A stretch of 64,000 nt of DNA from Lantana camara (GCA_037501455.1 CM074857.1:106177501-106241500); one strand, 5' to 3'; counted from the first letter of the stretch, positions 22,201-35,000 are shown. Program-made: numbers and translations. The notes: generated by a model not told the origin, from the sequence alone.

Positions 22201-25200
22201 ATAGGCCTCATTACGTCCCTGAGCAATCCCTTTTTCAACAGCCAATTTCGCAGACCGCAATAGCTCCGGCATTGCTATAAAAAAATTAAAAAAAATATGT
22301 AATACGGTTAAGCAAATATTTTATTTACAATGAAAATATCTGAGTAAACTCTGTATCACCTGAAACAGCAGCCTTCCTGACTTCTTCATGGAAATAAAAC
22401 TTCAAAAGAGGAACCAACGTTGGGGCAACCTACACCAGCCATATGCACCACAATTTTAAATTGTGATTATAGTCGGAGAACTTAAGAAGTAAAAAAACCA
22501 ATGCACCTACACCAACCTGATCAATCCATGGGTAAAAACCTTCCTTCAACTCATCAGCATAGCAGCACAGCATATTGCAAGCAGTGGCCTTCTCTTCTAA
22601 GACGCTCGTCTTAATTCCAATTCTTTTATCTCCAAGGGTGATGGTCTCCATGCTGCAATATGTGAAAAATGTGATGATCAATTTCACCAAAGGAGAAGAT
22701 TGATAACAATTCACTTACTCAAGTATCTTTACTAGAGTTGAAGTTATCTACAAGTAAGCAGAAAAACCTTTGAAGGACAAAACTATAGAGAAAATAAGAA
22801 CGAGCAAAACCTTTCATCATCTGAATCATCAATTTCATTGTCCGAATCAGCTGATGTAATGGTAACATCAGGCTTTAGCTGAGCAGACTGAAGCAAAGGA
22901 GGCATAACCACACTCATGTAAGGAAGGAAATCCTGCCCCAAGCACTTGCAAAGTCTGGCCCAAGCCTACAATAAAACAGGGTGAATTAGTTAGAGGTCCC
23001 ATATTCAAATATCTAATGGCATTCCAACTCTGCAGCATCCAGTAACAATGGGCATACCTGTAGCATGTAACTGGTAGTGGGATCATCTGTCTCCATTTCA
23101 GATCCTTGCAATGACATAAGCACTTCCATGACCTAGCAAAAAGTTGAAAAAAATTTGATATCATATCAACACTCAGTATAAGCCATAACTGCTGCTAATA
23201 ACAAAGAAAAAAAAATAGTTAGGAAAAATAGAAAGCAAATCGTTCTTCAGAGAAAGCATGGACAAGGTAAGCAATGTATGGATACAAAGCACAGAATGAC
23301 GCATAAGAAAACAGTACATTCACCACCAAAATATCTTCAGATGCTTACCTGCTTCGCGTCATCCTTGAATTTCTCCTTCCCAACTGCCATTCCAACTAAG
23401 CTAATGCACTCCATAGCTTTCGCACGGAGCATACGGTTAGACTTGTCTGTCGCATTAACTAAGATAGCTTTCAAATAAGGCATAACTGCATCATAGTATT
23501 TCTGAAAGTGTTCCTGTAATAATATATTCCAGTCATAAACTCAGTAAGTATGAGGGAAAAACGTACTTGGTTATTAAAAAAAGGTCATTGCCACATTGCA
23601 TACCTGAGATGAATCAGCAACTGAAGCTAAAGCAGTTAAGGCACCCTCCTGCACCATTTGCTTGGAATTCTGCAATATATACAACATAAATCAGTTTATC
23701 TTACATTTACTCTGCCATAAACTCCGATAATATCTAATCATGTCTTCTAGCATGTATTTTGTTCAGATAAGCAACCGCACCTGAAGAAGTAGAAGCAGCT
23801 TGTGCACTACCCCATCCAGATAAGGAGTCAAAATTTCTGGGGTGCAGTTTTCACTGAAGTTGAGAACAGCTGAAGCTGCATGTGCCTGCAATAAACATCA
23901 ATGAGAAGATCATATAAAATATGACATAGGCACATTACGAGCAGCACCCCTGAACACTTTATTAAAGCAAGGACCCCACGATAGCTTTGAAAATCAGCGA
24001 TACACAAGATGAGCAAGCCAAAATACAAATGAAGAATTAGACATTGCCAATAAGGTCAAAAGTCCAGAAAAATTGTCCTAGCTCTGAATCTGGTTCCAGT
24101 TCTTTTTTCGAGAACAATGTGCTTTCAGCTTCTTCTCAAAAATATTAAGCTTGAAATGATGCAAAAATGCTCCCAAATTAGATTTATCTCTTAACCTTCT
24201 TCTTGAATGTTTTATTTAACCACTCAACTTCTGTCTAACCAATATAAAAAAGATTACATATGCTAATATACTCGTAAACATCCACACTGCAGGCTTCAAA
24301 CTAGTAATGCCTTGTGTTTGCACATATCTTTAATTTGATAGCAGTAGAATTTTTTTAAATTTCTCCAACAATTGGGCACCACAAAAGAAAAAAAGAAGAT
24401 ATAAAACTACCAAGTGACTCATTGATGAGAATAATTAGCAGAACATTAGAGTTACAGACCTTTACACAAAATGAGTTAGTAAAATGATTATAATCATACT
24501 TCAGTTCTCTAAATCATAACAACAGAGATGTTTCTAAGTTTAGCGTAAGCCTTAAGCCGGCTGCAGGCCCCAAGTAATAAATTCCCCCAGAGTGTTTTAG
24601 ATCATACAAACTACACCTGACAACTTGCTCATTAAGGTTGATATTATGGTGTAAGAATTTATCATGTTTTCCAGAAATCATGTCAGAGTCAGACCATCAA
24701 AAAGTACTCTATTCTCTAACACCAGATGATTTCTAAAGAATTCTTTTAATTATCATTTCCAGATATACTAAGGAGTGTTAGCTCATTTAATCATAATAAT
24801 CAAATCATCCGCATTAAGTAATTCAGGACCACTTCCAACGGAAGCATAACTTCTTAAAGCAATTCATGACCTCCAATAGAAGCATAACTTCTTAAAGAAA
24901 CATTTAAAAATGTACAGGATAAATGCACAGCAAGAAAAAAAAAAAAACAAAATAATAGGATTGATCTTCAAACTAAATGACTACCATTAACCTAAACAAA
25001 GATTGCAAATAGGATCAACAGGATTTACAAACCTGCACTCGAGGATTTTGGATATCATCCATTGAAGCGGCTAGTGCTGGCAGGACACGTTGGTGGTACT
25101 GAACTTGCAAATCCGGGCCAAGGTCCGTTGACAGCTGACCAATTGCATTGATAGCTGCCCATCTCACACGAGGATGGGGGTGTTGAAAGGAATTCAAAAC

Positions 25201-26859
25201 CATATTCAACACTTGCTCCAAGTTCTTGATCATAACCTGTAATAATAAAGTAGTGATAGGAATTATGTTAACCAAAATGATCAAAAACTGAAGGCATTGC
25301 AACACATATCACAACTATCTCCACGGGGTTTATTAAATTCCAATAAAATTTAGAAACCCATTTGTTGGAAAGATGTATGCAGCACACATAGACTAAAAAG
25401 TTATCAGCAAATGGTTGGTAGGTAGAACAGCTAATAGGAAGCATAGAAGTTAAACATAAACTCACGCAAATTTGCTTTCCATACTTTACAGAAAAATAAC
25501 TAAAAGCCTAATTATCCATCAGAATAACCAAACCAAACTATTGTCTTGTAAATTTTAGTCAACAAATGCAATAAATAAACAGCCGCAAACATGTCATAAA
25601 CAAGTAAGTTCATTAATAAGTTTGTATACCTTCGAACATCCCTCCGCAATTTGTGCAAGTGCGATAAGGGCCGCATGATGCTTCTGCCACTCGGGAGCCG
25701 ATAGATAAGCTGGCAACTGCTCCGATGCCACAGGAACAATAGTATTCCCACCTAGAGCAATGGCTAATCTATCCAGACATTCCTGGCCAACACTGTAATT
25801 ACTTGTCTCCCCTGCATCCTCATCCTTAGTCTCTGCACTGTGCCAAGCCGGATCATCCTCCACATCCAATAACATCTTCATCAAAATCGCAAATAACCTA
25901 CTAATGAATTGCGGCAACTTCCGCATCATCCCCGGAGCTCGTTCCCGGGCCTCCGCCAGCGTGATCACAAACTCAATCGCCAAATGCCGAGTCCCTTCCT
26001 CTAAGGTCTCTGCCTCAGCTATCTGCAACATGGACCCAACAACATCCACAATCTGCCTACGCAAGAACCTCGGCTCCGTCCCAGCCAACTCAATCAACAA
26101 CTCCAAAGCCTCCTGCGCAGTCACCTCCTGCCCCGAATTCAGCGCCTCCGTCAACGTCCTCATCATCGACGGCAACAAGTCCTGGAACCTATCCCGGTCA
26201 TGCGAACTCGACAAACACTGAATAAAATTAATAACCGCGCTCAATGCCGCGATCTTCACATCCGGATTCGGCGAACTATTCAACACATTCAAAAACACCG
26301 TGTGCAAATCCGTAATATGCGGCACCAACATCTCCCCGATAAACTGCGCCAACTGCGAGAACATCAAGAACGCAGATTCCTGCAACTTCACCGAACTCGA
26401 AGTCACGCACTGAAACATAAAAGGAAGAATTTCCGGCCACTGATTTTCCGGCAGCAGCGAAGAAGCCAGCTCCGAAATCGTATCACAAAGCTTCTTAATT
26501 ATAGATTTCGACTCCTCATTCTGAATCGCCGACAACAAAACGTTCTTAATTGTAGACCGAGAGGACTCACTGAGCTGCGGCCAGATAAACGAGTCATCCT
26601 GAGTAAGCTGCTTCCGGAGAAGAATCGTCGCCATAGCCCGCGCCTCATCGCGCAACGACGACGATAGAAGGTGTGCGAGCTTGAGCGCGAGCGAGTTGGG
26701 ATCGTTCTGCTTCAGCAAATTGAAAATCGCCTCCGCCTGCGATCGCTGCTCGTTCGACGACGACATCAGGTGCGAGATTAGGGTTTCGAACGGCGCCGGG
26801 TCAGGGCCCATAATCGCCGCCAATTGAGCTTGCTGGACCTGAGTCGACTCGGCGTCCAT
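19299..26859 (-). CDS. KETCH1: Importin-5-like nuclear import receptor (importin beta-3)
   Basis: This complete gene has 20 coding exons by my reading, all with GT-AG introns and kept phase: 26859-25630, 25236-25033, 23885-23781, 23669-23604, 23513-23349, 23132-23058, 22965-22811, 22652-22517, 22429-22360, 22274-22147, 22041-21985, 21270-21085, 20954-20862, 20706-20621, 20536-20470, 20384-20318, 20237-20101, 19907-19816, 19696-19630, 19463-19299. The sum is 1116 residues, the length I recall for Arabidopsis KETCH1/EMB2734. The protein is a chain of HEAT repeats. Exon 1 holds the N-terminal third and an acidic loop ([18 protein letters not shown]) near residue 340. Further acidic stretches lie near residues 660 and 845. 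Importin-5 proteins bind RanGTP and carry cargo such as ribosomal proteins into the nucleus; KETCH1 also imports HYL1 for microRNA processing. The start is ATG 26857-26859; an in-frame upstream GTG is not used. Intron 2 (23886-25032) carries a 90-bp repeat. Confidence 0.95.
24151..24240 (+). repeat. 90-bp dispersed repeat inside importin intron 2
   Basis: The segment TTGAAATGATGC to CTTCTGTCTAACC matches the right end of the direct repeats at 41261-41328 and 50381-50470, including AAATTAGATT and CTTGAATGTTTTATTT. Its right edge AACCAATA followed by TAAAAAAG looks like the unoccupied form of the site where a Helitron end sits at 50475. Confidence 0.6.
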
Positions 26860-27170
26860 CCTCACTGAGTCGTCGCCTCCGCGTTATCCGATTAGGGTTT
26901 TAGGTTTTTGCCTCAGTGGTGGCGCTCTCTTACTCCTCCTCACTATATCCCCTCTTTCTCTCTCTAAAAGGGGGTGACTGACTCTCTCTCTCTCTCTCAC
27001 ACAGAGAACACGCAATGGAGGTGTGAGTGTGTGGATGCTTATATAGTAGTTGTGGCGCAGCCAGTTCGCAGAAATTGAGTGCGGGGATAATTTTGTCTTC
27101 TGTGTGTGGGGGGGGAATGTACAAGCGGCTACAGCAGGGAGTACAATCATGGGAAGCGGGGAAACTGGAG
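26860..27170 (-). promoter_or_regulatory. 5' UTR and core promoter of the importin gene
   Basis: On the minus strand CTATATAAG lies at 27038-27046, about 180 bp upstream of the ATG. The leader that follows is pyrimidine/purine-biased, with a GA-dinucleotide run (26977-27000) and GAGAGAG/CT-type words at 26937-26970. Such GA-rich leaders are common in plant housekeeping genes. No uORF with a good context was identified. Confidence 0.55.
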
Positions 27171-28201
27171 GGAAAATAAAGTAGTGGGAAAAGGAGATAA
27201 AATTAGGGCAAAGTAGGTGATGATCATATTTGTTCAGGGCGGCAAGGAAATATGTTTAATATTCAAATATTATCTTCTTTTTTTTTTTTTTTTTTTCTAT
27301 TTTGCTGTTTGTTACTTTAATTAGGTAAAAATATGAAAAGTTGATGTGAATGGGAAAGGAGAGTGATTTAATTCTAGTTCATATCTTGTCTATATTCGTT
27401 GGTACAAGTGTTTAATGGGTTCATTCTCAAAGTCAAGGTTCCGAGTTCAAATTCTATTTGGGTGTGCGTGTGTCATAAAAAAAAATCTTGTTCGTATCTA
27501 ATTCGGTCGATCTAGTATAATAAAAGGAATAGTTGTGAGATATCTGATACGAGATTTTAAAATTTTTTATATGAGAAATATCCGACACGAGACCTAGCAA
27601 AATAATATTTTTAGAATTATTAGTATTTTAGAGATATAAGATTTGAAGAAAATGATGGATGGAGTCGAGTTTGGACAATAATTTTTCGATGCAGATATAG
27701 TATTTGCCCCTTTTTTTTATAAAAATAAATTTTCTTTAGCATAAATTTATTCTTCAAAATAAATTTTATTAGAAGTTGGTTCATAAATGTTTCTACATCA
27801 TAATTTTGTTCTAACTTGAAAATTAAAATTCTCAAGGGTAAGGTCTAATCTTACTTGGGTGTGCGACTGTGTGTGAATTTAAAAAAACAAAACTTGAAAA
27901 CTAAAATTAGCCGTATTTAATTTTTCAAAACACTTTTAAAATGGTTATAAAAAAAAAAAAATCTAATGATGTTTTCTTTTTATATACTATTTTTAAAAAT
28001 GGGAGAATCCGTCAAAGAGAACTTTTACTAAAGATTCATCAAAACAAAACCCTGTTCGCTAATGCTTACTATTTTAAGAAAATTAAGAATTCCAAAAAGT
28101 GCTTTTAATTTTATTTAATTGATCATATATATATAAATTTGTTTTTTCAAAATTATTCCCAACAGCTCAATAGTAACCAAACTACTCAATCAAATATATA
28201 A
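27171..28201. other. Intergenic with SINE-like and R1 pieces
   Basis: At 27400-27490 the phrase ATGGGTTCATTCTC then GAGTTCAAATTCTATTTGGG and a short A run resembles the minus-strand SINE-like piece at 29160-29270. A second scrap (TTACTTGGGTGTGCGACTGTG) is at 27850-27880. An R1 copy lies at 27535-27645 (ATATGAGAAATATCCGACAC, then AAAATAATATTTTTAGAA). Long T and A runs are frequent. No gene is seen. Confidence 0.5.
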
Positions 28202-28722
28202 GAGCAAATTACATTTTTTGTCTCATAAATTTAGGTATTTTGCAATTTTAGTCTCATATTTTTAAAATTAGACACATTTAGTCTCATTATTTTCAAAAAG
28301 TTGCAATTCTGGTCTCATCCGTCAAATAATGGACGAAGAAATGCATTTTTTATGTTAAGTGCAAATTTTTTTTTTAAAATTTTTTTTTGAGGGGTTGCGG
28401 GATTTTGCTTATTAATATGTCATTTTAAATTACTAAATCAATTTTGAAGCATTACTTTGAATTATTCTCATTAAGGTAATGTGGTGCTAAATGAGGTATT
28501 AATAAACAAACTCCAAAAAAAAAAAAAAACCTAATAAATAATAATTTTTTCCCCAAATTGCACTTAACAACAAAAAAGTATATTTTTTGTCGATTATTTT
28601 GATGGACTGGACCAAAATTGCAGCTTTTTGAAAATAATGAGACTAAACATGTTTAATTTCAAAAATATAAAACTAAAATTGCAAAAGGTTTAATCCATTG
28701 AAACAAAAAATATAATTTGCTC
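28202..28722. mobile_element. MITE with long terminal inverted repeats
   Basis: The left arm GAGCAAATTACA... runs about 115 bp and is mirrored by the right arm ending TAATTTGCTC. Matched inner words include GCAATTTTAGTCTCATATTT and TTTTCAAAAAGTTGCA. The element is 521 bp, AT-rich and non-coding. The flanks are both runs of ATATAT, so a target duplication is possible but not distinct. Arms this long suit a Mutator-like MITE. Confidence 0.75.
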
Positions 28723-30145
28723 GATATATGAATATTAGAATACTCTATATAACTACTCAAAAAGACCGTCAAAAAATTATTTTTAACCACACAAATTATT
28801 TTAATAGAAATAATGTACGGACACTCTTAATTGTAAGCTTTTTTTTTTTTTTTTTTTCCCCTCTCTCTCTTAATTGTAAGCTTGTATTGTACATTCTAAA
28901 CAATATAAGATTATAATTTTTTAGCGATAAAATTAATTAATAAATTATAAAAGAATTTAGTTAATTTCTGATTATAATATAAGGTTATGCGTGTGAATAT
29001 ATATGGATTTCAGACTTTTAAGGCCACATCAAATTAGCTGGTTGGATCAATATTGAGGACATTTCAGTATCCAAGCCACACAACTATGCATTAAATTTAT
29101 ATAATTAGAAAACAATTATTATGTGGTCCCTTCTTTTTTAGCTTCTTAATTTTTATTTTTTTTTAACACATGTAAATCCCGAGATGGAATTCGAACCTCG
29201 ATCATTACCCCCGGAGAATGAACCCATTTTCTTAATCTTCTCGCTTAAAACCTTTAACAATTGTTAAGGTTAATTACGAAGTGCGAATGTGATACAAATT
29301 ATGATAAAATAGTTTTTTTTTTTAAATGTTTATTAAGGGATAGGTATCCGATATCATACGATACCATTAAGAGTATGATAACCATTAAGACACGATAAAA
29401 ATAATTTTCAATTTGTCTGTATATTGTAGTTCATCATCCTTCCATTGTCATTTTACATTTAAAAAAAAAAATTACATCTCACTCTTCGATGGTTTGATGC
29501 CTAATAAGGTTTTTAAGGTAGGATATCTATACATTTTTTGTCAAACACTTCATCATCAATAGTTTATGATTTTATTTTTTTTTTTTAAATCAGTTCACGA
29601 TTTTATTTAACATAGATGGTTGTACAATTTCCTAATAACTATAATTTAACTTTTAAACTTAAATTTATCTATCTAAATTGAGAACAATTCCAATTGTTCA
29701 AAAGTGATGAAAGGACTATTAATGGCCGAATTGAAAATATTTGTGGGGTCATTTCCAATTATCAAAAATTGTGGGAGGACCACGCAATTTCCCGCCCATT
29801 TTTCTCGGCCCCAGCCATTTTGACCAAGGACCCATATCGGCGCGACCTGATTTTAAGATCCTGACCCATTGGCCAATGGCCATATAACTCATTCGTTCAA
29901 ATCTTCCACACTCACCTATCTAACGATTAATACTCGCCTACCTAACTTAGTGATTAGACGCTATACTAATTAATCAAAAGTTTCGAGTTCGAGTCATATG
30001 AGAACGCAACTATTATTAATAGAAAGAGTTTTACAACTAAGTTGATTAAAATTGTTGCAGGACATGTTGCTGAGCAAATTTCTGAAGTGCTGCTTTTGCA
30101 TTTTTCAGTGCGTGTGGCTTAACTACTGCTCATTTTTTCTGGCAG
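28723..30145. other. Intergenic with a minus-strand SINE-like piece
   Basis: At 29160-29270 the minus strand reads a good B box (GAGGTTCGAATTCC) preceded by ATGGGTTCATTCTC, followed by a T/A-rich tail, a tRNA-derived SINE signature. A diverged R1-like stretch lies at 29280-29420. At 29860-29890 GGCCAATGGCCATATAAC looks promoter-like and may belong to the hydrolase relic downstream. No complete gene is seen. Confidence 0.45.
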
Positions 30146-30381
30146 AGTGGTCCGCTTGTTGCGTATTATAAGCTCCCTCTTAACCGAGTTCTAGTACTGG
30201 TACAATTTTGTCGGAAATTTGACATTTCATGCTGTTTTTATGCTCTGATTTTCCATCAGTCACGTTTATTATGGTATTCCGATGCTTCTCGTTGCTTTGA
30301 TGTAGTTTCATGATGACATGGATTTACCGTGAGGGGGGTTCTTCGTCTTCAGCCCATGGGAAATCATGGAAATCACAATGG
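30146..30381 (+). pseudogene. Peptidyl-tRNA hydrolase gene relic (two exons)
   Basis: After a good acceptor (TTTTTTCTGGCAG) the exon 30146-30199 reads SGPLVAYYKLPLNRVLVL, a signature of bacterial-type peptidyl-tRNA hydrolase, and ends at a GT donor. A second exon 30306-30381 reads HDDMDLP, then in a shifted frame VLRLQPMGNHGNHNG, ending at GGGTAAG. The break is a TGA right after DMDLP plus two extra G in a six-G run. The catalytic Asp of DDMDLP is kept. The N-terminal exons with the catalytic His and the C-terminal exons were not found nearby. The enzyme family frees stalled peptides from tRNA in organelles. A pseudogene fragment is the best reading; a sequencing error in the G run would not explain the missing exons. 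Confidence 0.8.
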
Positions 30382-30479
30382 GTAAGAAATGTGAATCTTA
30401 ATTCTTAAGTATGTATGTACTTAATTTGAGATGGTAGCTTGTTGGATCTTTGTAACATCTTATATGAGAAGATCTACCT

Positions 30480-30640
30480 AAAGGGGTTTTGGTCTAGTAG
30501 TGACAAACCATATTACAAGAAATGAATTTTACCTGATTCTCTAAGAGGTCAGGTGTTTGAAATCTACTTGTTAAAAAAGCCCCTTGGGGGAGCTTTACTT
30601 GTCGCCCTACTCGAACCTAATAAATGAAATATAGAAAATA
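30480..30640 (+). mobile_element. SINE-like tRNA-derived repeat
   Basis: TTTTGGTCTAGTAGTGAC resembles a tRNA A box, and GAGGTCAGGTGTTTGAAATC, about 65 bp later, a B box. A palindromic GCCCCTTGGGGGAGC and a CCTACTCGAACC word follow. No clear tail duplication is seen. Assignment is by pattern only. Confidence 0.4.
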
Positions 30641-31000
30641 TATATATATATATGAGAAGATCTTGACTATTATGTTTATTATTATTATTTTTTTAAAAAC
30701 GGATCTTGACTATTATGTAAAAATGTGGAAAGTAGCGTATAAGCTCATGAGTAAGATCTTGTGAGCTTATGAGCTCTTGGAGCTTAGTCGATCTAATTTT
30801 CCAATATGTAGAAGATATGAAAGAGTTTATAAGCTCGAAAAACATTCTAGAGCTTATTAAACATAGAATGGGTTTCCAACCAAGCATCGTACAAGGGAAA
30901 GGGTTTCCTGCGCAAGCAGGATTTGCCTGAAATGCATCAAAGATTATCAAAACTCAACAAAGACATTTAAAAATGCATCAAATGGATCTAAGCCTAGCAG
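30641..31000. other. Intergenic or outer LTR sequence, no gene
   Basis: The stretch may include the outer end of the copia LTR that follows, but its boundary could not be fixed because the second LTR of that element is not recognised. A hairpin CCTGCGCAAGCAGG lies at about 30907-30920. Confidence 0.35.
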
Positions 31001-31584
31001 AAATTAACAAAATGCTTTTGTGTGCATGTTATTATCTACATAAATGGATCAAAGGTCATGAAGTTCAAAGATATTTGAATAATGCAGCAAACAATTAGTT
31101 TCAAATGTAGGGAAAATCCCTAAACCGTATAATGCAGCAAACAATTAGTTTCAAATGTAGGGAAAATCCCTAAACCGTAACAAACATATCGAAATCATCA
31201 AGAACACACAAGTGGAAGCGTACCTTGATCCATAGCAATCCATAGTTGACTAGCAATCAAAGGTTAGGGTCTTCTAAGCCTTGATACGCCGTCAACTCAA
31301 TTCTTTCTCGGATGGGGCAGAAAGGAAGACAAAGAACGTATCTGATTTAGGGACCACAACCCCAATTTATAACCGAAAGTAGGACATTTTAATTATGGGT
31401 CCATCAATCATAATTAACTGTCCATGGGGTTTCTACATATAAAAGACCCATACTTCAACAAATATTCCTATAAACCCATATAATTAAATATATCTTAAAT
31501 AGACCATTCAACCGGGCTCGTATTATGAGATAGCCTATGTACAATTTATTAAATATGTGAGACCACTAAATAGAAAATCCAACA
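31000..31584 (-). repeat. 3' LTR of the second copia element (outer end unresolved)
   Basis: On the minus strand TGTTGGATTTTC begins at 31584, directly after the purine tract CAAGTGGGAGGT (31585-31596). A minus-strand TATA box, TATAAAT, lies at 31365-31371. The outer end cannot be set. 31000 is only a rough limit. Confidence 0.6.
31077..31178. repeat. Tandem duplication, two copies of 50 bp
   Basis: The unit ATAATGCAGCAAACAATTAG to CCCTAAACCGT occurs twice in direct succession without a visible difference. It lies in or next to the U5 end of the copia 3' LTR, so the duplication is recent. Confidence 0.8.
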
Positions 31585-32047
31585 ACCTCCCACTTGGTCC
31601 ACATATGTTTCCAAATGATTGTACATAGTTTTAAACCTTAGTGCGCGCAACTTTATGTTATCTCTACTTTAGAAATATTTCCAAACAATCTGGTCCATCA
31701 ATTATGTTATTATAGGATCAAAACAGCTTTCGTTACACAATTCGTAACTAAACTGATCAATGGTCACAATACTAACACAATCAATGACATAGATCAAAAG
31801 TATGGCATGTAGCATGGAAATTACATGTAATGTGATCTTAGTCATGCCTATTTCCAACTGGTCCTACCTTATGACTCAAAGAGTCCCAAAGTACTTTCAA
31901 ATACTTAATGCAAAACCGCAATAGAAAGCTAAAATTCTTATTGTCAGAGTATTCAGTCAAATAAAACTTTATTTGTCTTTAAAACCTCAGTCTGCACAGA
32001 ACATAAAACATGTCAATAAGCAAAACAAAAATCACAAACTCACACTA

Positions 32048-35000
32048 CTAAGACATGTCATCTAGTTTGATGACACCCATATGAGCCACATGTTCATGAA
32101 ACACTTTAGGTGGCAATCCCTTAGTGAGTGGATCTGCTAGCATCGAGTTTGTACTTATATGCTCTATTGACACTTGAAGACTCTGAACTCTTTCTTTCAC
32201 AACCAGATACTTAATATATGTATGCTTAGATTTAGATGAACTCCGGTTGTTCTTTGAATATAACTCTATAGCCTTATTATCACAATTAATTCTCAATGTC
32301 CTTTCAATGCCATTGACAATTTACAGCCTAGTGATAAAATTTCAGAGCCTTATCCCCTGATTCGATGCCTCAAAGCATGCTACAAATTCAACCTCCATAG
32401 TGGAAGAAGCTATTAGTGTCTGTTTGACACTTTTCCAAGATATAGCTCCTTCAGCCATCATGAAGACATAACCTAATGTGGATCTTCTACTGTCAAGGCA
32501 TCCAACATAGTCTGAATCAGAGTATCCAATGATCTCCAAGTGATCCGATCTCCGATAGATGAGCATGTAATCCTTAGTCTTTTGTAGACACCTCATAACC
32601 CTTTTTGCTGCCCTCCAATGATTCATTCCCGGGTTACTTAGATATCTGCCTAACATCCCAACTATGTATGCTAAATTCGGACACGTACACACTTGAGCAT
32701 ACATGAGACTCCCCACTGCAGATGCATAAGGGATTTCCTCCATCTCTTTCTTCTCAAGGTCCGTCTTAGGACATTGGTGCAAACTAAATTTATCACCTTT
32801 TGACATAGGTGTGTCCCCTGGTGCAAATTCTGCATGCCAAAATGGCTCAGCACCTTATCAATATAGGTCTTTTGCGATAAGCCGAGTATACCTTTGAAAC
32901 AATCCCAATGGATCTGTATACCCAGAACATATGACGCCTCCCCAAGATCTTTCATCTCAAATTTACTTGATAGAAATTTCTTGGTTTCACCCAATAGGCT
33001 TATATCGCTGCTTGCTAGTAGATTATCATCTACGTACAACACCAGGATAATAATTTTGCTCCCAGTGACCTTGAGATATATGCATTGGTCAACAGTGTTT
33101 TTCTTAAAGCCAAAAGAGGAAATCACCTTATCAAATTTCTGGTACCACTGACGGGACGCCTGCTTTAGACCATAAATGGACTTCTTGAGTTTACATACTA
33201 GGTGCTTTGAATCTTTGGACTCAAAGTTCTCCAGTTATACCATGTATATGGTTTCTTCAATGTCTCCATTGAGAAATGTTGTCTTTACGTCCATTTGATG
33301 GAGCTCTAAATCATAATGAGCTACAAGTGCCATAATGATTCTAAAAGAGTCTTTCGTTGAAACTGGAGAGAAAGTCTCTTTAAAATCAATGTCTTCCCTT
33401 TGAGTGAAACCCTTGGCAACAAGACGTGCTTTATATCTTTCGATGTTACCATTTGAGTCCCGTTTGGTTTTAAAAATCCATTTACAACCAATTGGTTTTA
33501 CTCCATGTGGTAACTCGACAAGATCCCAAACGTCATTGTCCATCATGGATTTCATCTCTTCATTCATAGCTTTGATCCATTCATTAGAGTTTGAACATAA
33601 TTGTACGTAGGATCATCTTTCAATCCCATATCAAATTCATGTTCATGGAGGTAAACGACATAGTCTGAAATCGTTTTCCTCTTTTCTCTAGTGGACCTCC
33701 TTATAGGCACTTCATTTTGAGGTTGTTGTGGTGCATCATCTTGAATAGATGATGGTTCTGGATCTAACTCACTGGGTCCTAACTGATTATTTTGAACAAA
33801 TGATGGACCCAAAACTGATTCAGCAGGAATCCCAAATGTGATTATGTTTTCCAAATTGTCTTGATTCACAGGCTGATGAGTGATAGGAATATTTATCCAA
33901 TCATTCTTAGCTGCAACTATAGTGGGAATGTTAACACATTCCTCGTCAAACACAATCTTTCCAATTTGATCCCTCTCACTACATTCAACATCCTCAATGA
34001 ATTTGACATTTCCCGTTTCGAAAAAGGACTTGTTTGAGGGGTCATAAAACTTAAATCCCTTAGACCTTTCCTAATAACCTACAAAGTAGCAGCTAATTGT
34101 TCTTGAATCCAGTTTCCTTTCGTTAGGCTTATAAGGCCTAGCTTCAGCTGGACATCATCCCCAGACATACAAGTGCCTAATACTAGGTTTTTTGTCTGTC
34201 CACAACTCATACGGGGTTTTATCTACTGCTTTGCTTGGAACTCGATTTAAAATATAAACTACAGTCTTTAGTGCTTTGCCCCAAAGTGATTCTGGCAATG
34301 AAGAATGATTAATCATACTTCTCACCATATCCTTAAGAGTTCGGTTTTGTCTATCAAATACACCATTTTGATTTGGAGTCCCAGGCAAGGTATACTGAGG
34401 TACAATTCCACACTCGCCTAAGTATTTGGCGAGGGTCCTAGACGTTGTTCGCCGGGTCCGTCATATCTTCCATAGTATTCTCCACCACGGTCAGATCTAT
34501 CAGCTTTAATTTTCTTGCCTAGTTAATTCTCAACTTCGGCTTTGAAAGCCTTAAATACGTCCAAAGACTGTGACTTCTCATGAATTAGGTACAAATACCC
34601 ATAACGAGAGTAATCATCAATAAAGTTGATAAAGTATCGTTGTCCATTCCAAGATGCTGTAGGGAATAGACCACAAATATTTGTATGTATCAACTCTAAA
34701 GGTTCTTTACTCCTATAGACACCCAATTTCCTTATATTTGTTTGTCTTCCCTTTATACATTCTATACAGATTTTAAAGTCCGTAAAATCAAGGGAATCAA
34801 GAATTCCTTGTGATATAAGCCTCTGTATTCTCTTTTCTGAGATATGTCCTAAACGCTTATGCCACAACATTGATGAATTCTCATTTGTTAACTTACGTTT
34901 AGTACCAAAATTACTTGAATGCAGATTTTCAATATCAGTTGAAGCTTTGGTGTTTAATTTATACAAATTATCAATTAGAGTACAAGTACCAACAACATTT

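Noticed and set aside
25904..26667. Two plus-strand frames of 105 and 155 codons
   Set aside because: They lie opposite importin exon 1, which is strongly supported.
26860..26865. Upstream in-frame GTG as importin start
   Set aside because: Plant nuclear genes rarely start at GTG, and the ATG at 26857-26859 gives the length and N-terminus expected for the family.
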